A DNA stretch of 7,281 nucleotides from an uncultured Flavobacterium sp. (GTDB lineage Bacteria > Bacteroidota > Bacteroidia > Flavobacteriales > Flavobacteriaceae). Positions 1 to 4,902 of this stretch are shown piece by piece (position 1 is the first letter of the stretch; each line of letters opens with the position of its first letter). Where the stretch lies: contig NZ_CAMLRU010000137.1 in assembly GCF_946482535.1 (NCBI RefSeq), forward strand, positions 1 to 7,281. The letters run 5' to 3'. The translations under genes were made by a program, and so were the position numbers. The notes under the pieces were generated by a model. The model was not told the DNA's origin. It saw only the letters and a list, made by a program, of their open reading frames with translations, and made no database searches.

Positions 1-33
1 GATAATACTAATATTAATATAAAATAAAACCGA

Positions 34-155
34 TCTGCCAACAGCGGTTAGTGGCAATTGCTGGTTTTTCTTGATTTCACGTTTAGTTTTCACGTAAAAA
101 TTCTATCTTAGCTGAAAGTACGCAGTTCGACCGATTCAATACAGTCGAACGGCAG
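34..155 (+). repeat. Intergenic repeat copy R1, promoter-bearing and attC-like in layout
   Basis: Seen: the segment 71-129 aligns with 1703-1762 (R2) at about 48 of 60 positions by hand, far above what unrelated AT-rich spacers give. The left arm (CTGCCAACAGCGGTTAG, 35-51) matches the left arms of R3 (2259 onward) and, more loosely, R2. The outer ends CTGCC (35-39) and GGCAG (151-155) are complementary. An inner perfect hairpin GTTCGAC (125-131) / GTCGAAC (144-150) lies near the right end. Inference: a dispersed, structured boundary element placed before the T9SS gene at 185. It lacks the canonical GTTRRRY/RYYYAAC integron core sites, so calling it attC would go too far. Bases 1-33 before it are AT-rich with nothing recognisable. 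Confidence 0.6.
104..111 (+). promoter_or_regulatory. Putative -7 promoter box TATCTTAG inside R1
   Basis: TATCTTAG fits the Bacteroidota -7 consensus TAnnTTTG with one mismatch. The same box recurs in R2 and, as TACCTTAG, in R4, each time before an exported-protein gene. It ends 73 bases before the ATG at 185. No TTG stands at the usual 17-23 base spacing. The nearest, at 71-73, is 30 bases upstream, and R2 has its TTG at nearly the same offset (31 bases). Confidence 0.4.
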
Positions 156-184
156 AAAAAAGGGAACTCAAAACAGCTCACAAC

Positions 185-937
185 ATGAAAAAAATATTAT
201 ACTTAGCAATAATCCTCAATGGTTATTTGTCATTCGGTCAAATTAATATCGAGCACACTTATACCACCACCACCAATATAAGTAACGAAGGTTATGGTTT
301 CGTTTATGCATTTAACACACATCAAGGGATTTTTTATTACACTAAGGAGTATTTGGCCGGGTCGAATATGATTACTATTTATGATAGTAACCACAACTTT
401 TACAAGTCAATAAATACTCCATTCGGAAGTGAAATTTGTCTTATCACTGATAAATTATTTAACAGTGATGGGTTAATTGAATTTCTTTATGTGGTCGGTA
501 TACATACTTATCTGATGAATGAGAATGGAGAATTATTATTTACTTGGTCAGACAGATGGGATCCGAAACTTTATAGGGATAATGATAATAATTACAAACT
601 TGTAGTTTACAACAGAAGTTCCTCTTCTTCTTCAATAGTGAGAACATCAGACGTATATTCATTAGGCGGAACTTTATCTCTTGAACAACAAGAATTATAC
701 TTGGATAAATCTTTTAAAGGATATCCCAACCCTACCTCTAATAAAATAAAAATATCTAATGGAAAATATTTAGTTGAAGAAACAGTCTTGGAAATATTTG
801 ACGGAAATGGAAAAAAAGTAACCGAAAAAAAAATAATGAGCGGAGAAAAAGAAATTATTTTAGATGTTAGTTCATATAGTAATGGCATTTACATATTTAA
901 AATTAACGGAGAAGCCCATAAATTTGTAAAAAATTAA
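185..937 (+). CDS. Secreted protein with T9SS type A C-terminal sorting domain
   Basis: 250 residues. Residues 1-19 are a classic signal peptide (MKK start, hydrophobic core, cleavage near FG-Q). Residues 20-174 form a beta-rich region with no domain I can name. Residues 175-250 match the type IX secretion sorting domain: the GYPNP entry (179-183), alternating strands, a GIYIFKI strand and the terminal HKFVKN. By family knowledge the product crosses the outer membrane through the type IX system, the domain is cut off, and the protein is released or anchored. A run of six serines (145-150) is locally repetitive. It is a clear paralogue of the protein at 4903-5646: both have TDKLFNSD-x-LIEF, NENGE and the same YPNP-to-KFVK tail. 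The ATG opens directly on the signal peptide. Transcription probably starts in R1, 5' of the gene. The passenger function is unknown. Confidence 0.85.
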   Translation: MKKILYLAIILNGYLSFGQINIEHTYTTTTNISNEGYGFVYAFNTHQGIFYYTKEYLAGSNMITIYDSNHNFYKSINTPFGSEICLITDKLFNSDGLIEFLYVVGIHTYLMNENGELLFTWSDRWDPKLYRDNDNNYKLVVYNRSSSSSSIVRTSDVYSLGGTLSLEQQELYLDKSFKGYPNPTSNKIKISNGKYLVEETVLEIFDGNGKKVTEKKIMSGEKEIILDVSSYSNGIYIFKINGEAHKFVKN

Positions 938-946
938 ACCAAACTT

Positions 947-1015
947 CTGCTAACACTGGTTTGCTTAATCACTCCAAGACAGAGTTGCCTAAAGTCACAG
1001 GCTATTTTACCCGAA
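947..1015 (+). repeat. Possible degenerate stub of the R1-R3 repeat
   Basis: CTGCTAACACTGGTTTGC (947-964) resembles the left arm of R3 (CTGCCAACAACGGTT) and R1. The characteristic TATCTTAGC block is missing, so if related this is a truncated or eroded copy. It lies in the 91-base gap between the T9SS gene and the membrane-protein gene, where a cassette boundary would be expected. The right edge is a guess. Confidence 0.25.
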
Positions 1016-1028
1016 CTAAATACAAAAT

Positions 1029-1604
1029 ATGAACCCAATCGAAAGAATTATTGAAATAATAGACGCGAACTTTATTCATTGTCTTGTACCAATAATTTTA
1101 ACCTTAATTTTAGTTGAATTTCTTTTCAAAAAACGTTTTGAAACTAAAAAAGTGTTGAGTTTGATTTGTAAATTTATTATTCTGTATTCTATAGTTACTT
1201 GGACATATTCATTAATCGGTATGATGTTTTATCCTGAAAAATTTGCTTTTACTCAAAGGGCAACAGGACCATATAAATGGGCTTATTGGTTCATGTTTTT
1301 GTCTGCTTTAATTTTACCGTTTACATTGTTTATTAAAAAAATTGCCTCAAATTTTTACTATGTAATTTTTGTCGCAATATTTATGAAAATCGGATTTTAC
1401 TTCGAGCGTTTTGTCATAATTGTAACAAGTTATCACAGAGATTACGGAGAGGAAATCAGAAAAGTCGAATTTATATATTCATTCACCTTTGGCGTAATAA
1501 TGCTGTTCATTCAAGGAATCATAATAGCTTTAATTTTATTAGGCTTATTTGAAATTTTAAAAAAGAAAAGACTACAAAATGAAGATGTTGCAAATGATTT
1601 GTGA
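1029..1604 (+). CDS. Small polytopic membrane protein with NrfD/ActC-like motifs
   Basis: 191 residues with about five hydrophobic membrane segments (near 15-33, 44-67, 84-103, 108-133 and 147-176) and a short basic and polar tail. Two motifs stand out: RATGPYKWAYW (77-87) and ERFVIIVTSYHRDY (126-139). From memory these closely resemble signature stretches of ActC, the NrfD/PsrC-type quinol-interacting subunit of alternative complex III in Bacteroidota. Those proteins are roughly 450-480 residues, so this is less than half length and covers only a C-terminal part of the family, preceded by its own start and first helices. It has no neighbouring iron-sulfur or cytochrome subunits, so a role in electron transfer is doubtful. 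It may be a shortened, repurposed or decaying relative. The reading frame is intact. It lies 91 bases after the T9SS gene, with no clear promoter of its own. Confidence 0.65.
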   Translation: MNPIERIIEIIDANFIHCLVPIILTLILVEFLFKKRFETKKVLSLICKFIILYSIVTWTYSLIGMMFYPEKFAFTQRATGPYKWAYWFMFLSALILPFTLFIKKIASNFYYVIFVAIFMKIGFYFERFVIIVTSYHRDYGEEIRKVEFIYSFTFGVIMLFIQGIIIALILLGLFEILKKKRLQNEDVANDL

Positions 1605-1670
1605 AAAGGTTTTTGAAAATTTAATGTCGAAATAAAAGAATTCACAAACTAAAACAAGAAAAACAGAGCA

Positions 1671-1800
1671 CAACAACGTTTAACAGCACTTGCCTGATTT
1701 TATTGGCTTCACTCCTATTTTTCACCTAAAAACTTTTATCTTAGCAAAAAGTAAGCAGTTCGCCTACATCGCAATAGTTAGCCGTGAAACATTGGCGGCA
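1671..1800 (+). repeat. Intergenic repeat copy R2 with imperfect terminal inverted repeat
   Basis: Seen: the central block 1703-1762 is homologous to R1 71-129. CAACGTTTAACAGC (1674-1687) and GCCGTGAAACATTG (1781-1794) are complementary at 11 of 14 positions, giving a long foldable hairpin with a central single-stranded region. The 214-base gap 1605-1818 is otherwise AT-rich spacer. Inference: this is the boundary element separating the NrfD-like gene from the lipocalin-like gene. A TTG-initiated reading frame runs through the repeat from 1690 in frame with the next gene, and automated start calling could wrongly take it as coding. Confidence 0.6.
1737..1744 (+). promoter_or_regulatory. Putative -7 promoter box TATCTTAG inside R2
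   Basis: Same octamer as in R1, followed by a conserved stretch (R1 GAAAGTACGCAGTTCG, R2 AAAAGTAAGCAGTTCG). It ends 74 bases before the ATG at 1819, against 73 in R1, so the implied leader length is conserved. No TTG lies at standard spacing; one is present at 1703-1705. Confidence 0.4.
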
Positions 1801-1818
1801 TGTTTAAAAGAAAACCAA

Positions 1819-2253
1819 ATGAAAAAAAATTATCTTTTATTTACAGTTGTACTATTTTTAAATTTATCATACGCGTTCTGTCAAAAGGCCTCTGATATTG
1901 TAGGGAAATGGCATGGCGTCGATTATTGGAATAATCCTTCAGACTTGGTATTTACAGAAAATGGTTTTACTTCATTTACTATCAATGGAGAAACTTTGGG
2001 CGGTGAAAATTTTAATATTAAAGGAGAAAAAGCGGATTTAAAATACGAACTTGATTTTTCAAAAAACCCCTATTGGATAGATTTAGTAGTTTACTCCAAA
2101 TCCGAAACAAAAGAAAAAGGTCGAATTAAAGGGATTATAAAGTTTGTCGACATTGACACGGTGATAATTGCTATGAGTTTTGATGACAAAAGGATTGAGA
2201 ACTTTGATTCCGAAAATCAGGAGTCAACAATTTTGATGAAAAGGACAAAATAA
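1819..2253 (+). CDS. Small exported lipocalin-like protein
   Basis: 144 residues from the ATG at 1819. I chose this start because it opens on a signal peptide (MKKNYLLFTVVLFLNLSYAF, 1-20), whereas the upstream TTG at 1690 would translate repeat R2. The mature part starts KASDIVGKWHG (23-33). The G-x-W near the N-terminus, followed by short alternating beta strands (for example GFTSFTING 49-57, YWIDLVVY 85-92, DTVIIAMSF 113-121) and a closing ESTILMKR strand, resembles small lipocalin-like or calycin beta barrels. That is a fold-level resemblance, not a family match. Cys21 sits in YAFC, a poor lipobox because Phe is at -1, so a soluble periplasmic or secreted protein is more likely than a lipoprotein. 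Flanked by R2 and R3, it has the layout of a single-gene cassette. Ligand and role unknown. Confidence 0.65.
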   Translation: MKKNYLLFTVVLFLNLSYAFCQKASDIVGKWHGVDYWNNPSDLVFTENGFTSFTINGETLGGENFNIKGEKADLKYELDFSKNPYWIDLVVYSKSETKEKGRIKGIIKFVDIDTVIIAMSFDDKRIENFDSENQESTILMKRTK

Positions 2254-2256
2254 AAC

Positions 2257-2362
2257 AACTGCCAACAACGGTTCTAAGTCATAGCCTGACTTTGGGTCTT
2301 CTACTTCATTCTTTAAAAAATTATTGTAGCAAAAATGCTCTGTTGGCTGTCAGCGCTAACCG
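2257..2362 (+). repeat. Intergenic repeat copy R3, overlapping the regulator stop codon
   Basis: The left arm CTGCCAACAACGGTT (2259-2273) matches R1. The central TATTGTAGCAAAAA (2322-2335) corresponds to TATCTTAGCAAAAA of R2. Several complementary pairs fold it: GCCAACA (2261-2267) / TGTTGGC (2341-2347), or alternatively CGGT (2269-2272) / ACCG (2359-2362) with TAGC (2282-2285) / GCTA (2355-2358) and CTGAC (2286-2290) / GTCAG (2349-2353). The right terminus overlaps the last codons of the convergent regulator gene. It may serve as the 3' structured region for both genes; there is no T-tract terminator here. Confidence 0.55.
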
Positions 2363-3255
2363 ACTTCAAGTTTATATCCTTTTCCTCGCACAACAACAAT
2401 TTTAAGATTCGGATCAAATTCCAGCTTTTTTCTGAGCTTTGAGATAAACATATCCAAACTCCTTCCCACAATAACGCCTTCGTCTTCCCAAATCTCTTTT
2501 TGGAGACGGCTTCTCGCGATGGTCTCATTAGGAGAAGAGGCAAAAATGCGCAATACACGAGTTTCGGTTCCGGTCAAGTCTATGTTGTTTTCCGCTGAGA
2601 TGAGCTTTCGATTATCAGCATCAAACATAACCGAACCCAAAGCAAACAAATTAGTTTGCGCTGAATTAGGTAAAGTGTTTCGTGGTTTTACAAATCCCCA
2701 AAAAACAAAACCCATAAATGCTAAAAATGATAAGCCTCCTAAAAAATATCCGCCTTGGGCTATTGCTATTCCTGTAGGTTTGAATTTAATGTTTATTGTG
2801 TAACAGCCTTTAGGTTGTTTTCTGCCTTTACAAGTAACAATATCATCTTTTTTGTTTTTGGAAATAGCATACCCGTAAGTTACACTGGCGTTACTACAAT
2901 TCAGCACATTAACAATATAATTACTCGAAAGTGGCGCATTGTCTAAAAAACGTCGGGTTGTGTTCATTAATGAGTCCGGTTGAAAAGTAAGTTCTTTTTC
3001 AAACCCGATTTGGTATTCATTTTCTGCTATCTTTTTTACGGGTAAAACTCTTGAGGTACTATCCCCTGATTGAAGGAGTATTTCATGTCCAATCCTGCGA
3101 AGTAAAACTTCCCTTCTGGAGGTATTGTAATCGTCTTTATACTCCATGCTGAAAACCACACAAAACACTGCAATCAATAAGAACAGCAGCGCCCCGAAAA
3201 GGTAATTTCGTTTGCCGGAAAAGAAATTTTTACTATCAAGCATAGTGTAAAGCAT
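2356..3255 (-). CDS. Membrane-anchored winged-helix (OmpR/PhoB-type) transcriptional regulator
   Basis: 299 residues. A first membrane segment (about 18-36) is followed by a probable periplasmic region (37-168) with cysteines at 120, 142 and 151, a second membrane segment (about 169-188) and a C-terminal winged-helix domain (about 202-297). Landmarks of the trans_reg_C fold are LTGTETRVLRIF (227-238), a probable recognition helix SLDMFISKLRKKL (266-278) and the wing RGKGYKL (290-296). The order is opposite to ToxR and CadC, where the winged helix is N-terminal. No receiver domain or kinase is seen, so the protein itself probably senses an envelope signal and acts at DNA near the membrane. It is divergent from the exported-protein gene at 3382, a likely target, and the shared region has direct repeats suited to autoregulation. 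An in-frame ATG at 3243 is an alternative start that would clear the operator-like repeat. Signal unknown. Confidence 0.8.
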   Translation of the reverse strand: MLYTMLDSKNFFSGKRNYLFGALLFLLIAVFCVVFSMEYKDDYNTSRREVLLRRIGHEILLQSGDSTSRVLPVKKIAENEYQIGFEKELTFQPDSLMNTTRRFLDNAPLSSNYIVNVLNCSNASVTYGYAISKNKKDDIVTCKGRKQPKGCYTINIKFKPTGIAIAQGGYFLGGLSFLAFMGFVFWGFVKPRNTLPNSAQTNLFALGSVMFDADNRKLISAENNIDLTGTETRVLRIFASSPNETIARSRLQKEIWEDEGVIVGRSLDMFISKLRKKLEFDPNLKIVVVRGKGYKLEVG

Positions 3256-3286
3256 TTATTTACAAAGTTTACATTTTTATTTACAA
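3255..3286. promoter_or_regulatory. Operator-like direct repeat TTTATTTACAA x2 in the divergent control region
   Basis: An exact 11-bp repeat lies at 3255-3265 and 3276-3286, 21 bp start to start or about two helical turns. A third TTTACA (3268-3273) between them gives TTTACA at 3259, 3268 and 3280. Tandem sites roughly a turn apart on one face are typical of OmpR/PhoB winged helices, and such a regulator is encoded immediately beside it. On the minus strand AAACTTTG (3271-3264) overlaps the array and resembles the -7 box, so binding could repress the regulator's own promoter. Confidence 0.45.
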
Positions 3287-3317
3287 TTTTAATCCCTGAG
3301 GTCAAATTATATTAAAG

Positions 3318-3325
3318 TAATTTCG
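3318..3325 (+). promoter_or_regulatory. Weak -7-like box TAATTTCG before the exported-protein gene
   Basis: TAATTTCG matches TAnnTTTG with one mismatch, 29 bases before the ATG at 3355 and 56 before that at 3382. No TTG is found at the expected upstream spacing, which would fit a promoter needing an activator bound to the nearby direct repeats. Confidence 0.25.
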
Positions 3326-3381
3326 CTTACATAACTTTTAAAAAGGCTAAAACCATGGTATCAATCAAACCTGTAAGAAAC

Positions 3382-3930
3382 ATGAAAAAAATCATTTATG
3401 CGCTGATCTTATCGCTGGCAGTGGTAAGCGGACTGGTATTTGCTAATGTTGAAATGAAAAAAGAGGCTTGCAAAAAGCCAACCTCAAAACCCATGACAGC
3501 TGCTCAAAAAGAAGCCGCATTAAAAAAATGGGAAGCTACGCCTGACGGTATAATGTATAAAAAATGGAAAACATCTCCCGAAGGTAAAAAAATATATGCC
3601 GGTGAAGCCAAAATCAGAAAGTCGATTAAGGAATTTACCCCTATGGAAGCAATTATAACCTCTCTTTCCCTTCCTCAGGGCTCAAGACTGGGTTTTGGTG
3701 TGATGGTTAAAATCAACGGGGAAGATTACATCCTTAGTTTTGGGATAGAAGAAGCGGGCAAAAATGAATTTCAGCATTTACACAGCCTAAAAGCTTATGA
3801 CAAAATAATTATAAAAAGTCACAATGTTTCACATGCCCCTAAGTATGCCTATCCCATAATATCCGGAGATTATGTTGCAAAAGACGGCCGAATAATTTAC
3901 AAGCGCTTACCACGCAAAGACGGTTGTTAG
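3382..3930 (+). CDS. Exported protein of unknown function with a tandem KKW-x-PxG repeat
   Basis: 182 residues from the ATG at 3382, which opens on a signal peptide (MKKIIYALILSLAVVSGLVFA, 1-21). The in-frame ATG at 3355 adds nine residues, has a weak AAAAGG eight bases upstream, and cannot be excluded. After a Lys-rich linker with Cys29, residues 48-59 (KKWEATPDGIMY) and 60-72 (KKWKTSPEGKKIY) form a tandem repeat. The remainder (about 88-178) is beta-rich, with NGEDYILSFG, KIIIKSHNV and RIIYKRLPRK strands that could be an OB-like fold. That is only an impression. Histidines at 132, 134, 147 and 151 and a C-terminal Cys182 could bind metal or form disulfides. I recognise the sequence type as a Bacteroidota periplasmic protein of unknown function. 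It is divergent from the membrane-anchored regulator, so it is likely controlled by it and may be part of its envelope response. Confidence 0.7.
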   Translation: MKKIIYALILSLAVVSGLVFANVEMKKEACKKPTSKPMTAAQKEAALKKWEATPDGIMYKKWKTSPEGKKIYAGEAKIRKSIKEFTPMEAIITSLSLPQGSRLGFGVMVKINGEDYILSFGIEEAGKNEFQHLHSLKAYDKIIIKSHNVSHAPKYAYPIISGDYVAKDGRIIYKRLPRKDGC

Positions 3931-3969
3931 GCAATTGTAAAATTGTAGTTTTATAAAACAAAGAAGGAG

Positions 3970-4040
3970 AATATTTCTGTTGCCATGGAGCAATAAACCG
4001 GAGTAAGTTTTGTAGTCAAGATGAGTTAGGCAACAATATT
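3970..4040. repeat. Spaced inverted repeat AATATT-GTTGCC / GGCAACAATATT
   Basis: GTTGCC (3979-3984) pairs with GGCAAC (4029-4034), and AATATT (3970-3975) with AATATT (4035-4040) after a 3-base bulge (TCT). The 44-base loop has no evident internal stem. The element lies in the 229-base gap downstream of the exported-protein gene, before the terminator. It may be a 3' UTR structure, a small RNA or an eroded R-type repeat. It lacks the TATCTTAGC block. Confidence 0.35.
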
Positions 4041-4112
4041 TAACCCAAGAACTGTTTGAGCACCATAATCAATCCGTAAAGAAAATACTTTAGAAGAAAC
4101 GGAATCCAATAA

Positions 4113-4145
4113 AAAAAGCTTTCAAAGAATATTTGAAAGCTTTTT
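4113..4145. terminator. Bidirectional rho-independent terminator
   Basis: GCTTTCAAA (4118-4126) and TTTGAAAGC (4132-4140) form a perfect 9-bp stem with a 5-base loop. It is extended by five A-T pairs (4113-4117 with 4141-4145) and flanked by an A-tract on the left and a T-tract (4141-4152, one G) on the right. It lies between convergent genes and can end both the exported-protein transcript (+) and the small heat-shock transcript (-). Confidence 0.85.
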
Positions 4146-4159
4146 GTTTTTTTGGCTAA

Positions 4160-4588
4160 TTAACTAATCTCAATCAATCGTTTCGGCTTCGGCAAGGCTT
4201 CCTCGCGTTTGGGCACCGATAAGGTTAAAATCCCATTTTCGTAATTGGCACGAATCGCATCAGTATTGACCGTTTCAGGCAAATTGAATGTTCTTTTGAA
4301 GGAAGTTGACGAAAACTCTTTTCGGGAATAGTGTTCGTTATTCACCTCGTTTTTAAATTCTTTTTCACAGGAAATACTTAAAGTCTTTTGACTGATTTCT
4401 ACTTTAAAATCTTCCTTGTTAAATCCGGGAGCGCAAACTTCTAAAGTGAAGTTCACATCATTTTCTTTAATGTTAACTGCAGGCAATCGGTTATTAAAAT
4501 CTTGACTGCCGCCATTCCAATCAGCTCTGAAAATTTCATCTAAAAGTGATGGAAAAGTTAAATTGTGGTTTCTTTTCACTAAGTCCAT
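4160..4588 (-). CDS. Small heat-shock protein, Hsp20/alpha-crystallin family
   Basis: 142 residues, a normal length for bacterial Hsp20. A short N-terminal arm (1-35, with LPSLLDEIF-type helix character) is followed by the alpha-crystallin domain from RLPAVNIKEND (34-44) through about 128. Diagnostic features are APGFNKEDFKVEI (53-65), the long loop KNEVNNEHYSRKEFSSTSFKRTFNLP (79-104) and the A-x4-NGILTLSVPK signature (114-127). The C-terminal IEI (139-141) is the I-x-I motif that docks on a neighbouring subunit in oligomers. By family knowledge it is a cytoplasmic ATP-independent holdase that keeps unfolded proteins soluble for DnaK and ClpB. The ATG at 4588 gives the expected N-terminus. 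It is transcribed alone, convergent with the exported-protein gene across a shared terminator. Regulation probably involves the palindrome at 4684-4696. Confidence 0.93.
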   Translation of the reverse strand: MDLVKRNHNLTFPSLLDEIFRADWNGGSQDFNNRLPAVNIKENDVNFTLEVCAPGFNKEDFKVEISQKTLSISCEKEFKNEVNNEHYSRKEFSSTSFKRTFNLPETVNTDAIRANYENGILTLSVPKREEALPKPKRLIEIS

Positions 4589-4670
4589 GACATTTAAAAT
4601 TTAAAGTTAAACATTCACCATTTTTCAAAAAAAATGCCACGGCTTCATCCTCCCAAAAATGATACTTTTA

Positions 4671-4735
4671 CAGCTTATAAAAATGTCATCCTGACAGTTT
4701 TACAAAGGAAAATCTGAAATTTTTTCAGCTTATAA
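4671..4735. repeat. Direct repeat CAGCTTATAA flanking the heat-shock palindrome
   Basis: CAGCTTATAA occurs exactly at 4671-4680 and 4726-4735, each preceded by a T-rich stretch, 55 bp apart (about five helical turns). The pair brackets the TGTCA/TGACA palindrome. It could be a paired regulator site, or chance in AT-rich DNA. Confidence 0.35.
4684..4696. promoter_or_regulatory. Palindrome TGTCA-TCC-TGACA upstream of the small heat-shock gene
   Basis: A perfect 5-bp inverted repeat with a 3-base spacer, 95 bases upstream of the Hsp20 ATG. It is not the CIRCE element (TTAGCACTC-N9-GAGTGCTAA). Bacteroidota lack a classical RpoH, so a dedicated repressor or activator site in this position is plausible. 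No convincing TAnnTTTG box was found between it and the gene; the closest is TTCCTTTG on the minus strand (4711-4704). Confidence 0.4.
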
Positions 4736-4779
4736 TCCACAAATCAACACTAACAAACATTACCACAATTCCGAATTTT

Positions 4780-4880
4780 GAGGCAGGTTCACCTACCTTG
4801 CATTTTATTTTTTACCTTAGCATAAAGCAAGCGGTTTTGTGGTGTAGTCACATTAGTCCGACTGCTCAATTTAGGCAGCA
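4780..4880 (+). repeat. Partial copy R4 of the intergenic repeat
   Basis: TTTTTTACCTTAGCATAAAGCAAGCGGTT (4809-4837) aligns with R2 TTTTATCTTAGCAAAAAGTAAGCAGTT. The left arm of R1 and R3 is absent or unrecognisable. Local complementary pairs are CTTGC (4797-4801) / GCAAG (4828-4832) and CTGC / GCAG near 4863-4878. It occupies the right part of the 314-base gap 4589-4902; the left part is the heat-shock control region. Edges are approximate. Confidence 0.45.
4813..4820 (+). promoter_or_regulatory. Putative -7 promoter box TACCTTAG inside R4
   Basis: The counterpart of TATCTTAG in R1 and R2, ending 82 bases before the chosen ATG at 4903. Conservation of both the box and the leader length across three unlinked genes is the main argument that it is a promoter. 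Confidence 0.4.
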
Positions 4881-4902
4881 ATTAAACTTAAAAATCACAA
4901 CA

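Noticed and set aside
607..888. Minus-strand open frame inside the first T9SS gene
   Set aside because: Shadow of a well-supported coding region, with no family features.
1690..1818. N-terminal extension of the lipocalin-like gene from a TTG
   Set aside because: It translates repeat R2 and hides an evident signal peptide that starts at the ATG at 1819.
1819..2253. Lipoprotein call for the lipocalin-like protein
   Set aside because: The residue before Cys21 is Phe, incompatible with a usual lipobox.
34..2362. Bona fide integron with canonical attC sites
   Set aside because: Neither GTTRRRY nor RYYYAAC cores are found in the repeats, and no integrase gene is in the window; only the general layout is similar.
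2519..2946. Plus-strand open frames opposite the winged-helix regulator
   Set aside because: Antisense shadows; the minus-strand frame has clear winged-helix and membrane features.
3932..3959. Two short palindromes, CAATT-N4-AATTG and GTTTTATAAAAC, after the exported-protein stop
   Set aside because: Short and AT-rich, expected by chance at this composition, with no supporting context.
4798..4902. N-terminal extension of the second T9SS gene from a TTG
   Set aside because: It translates repeat R4; the signal peptide begins at the ATG at 4903.
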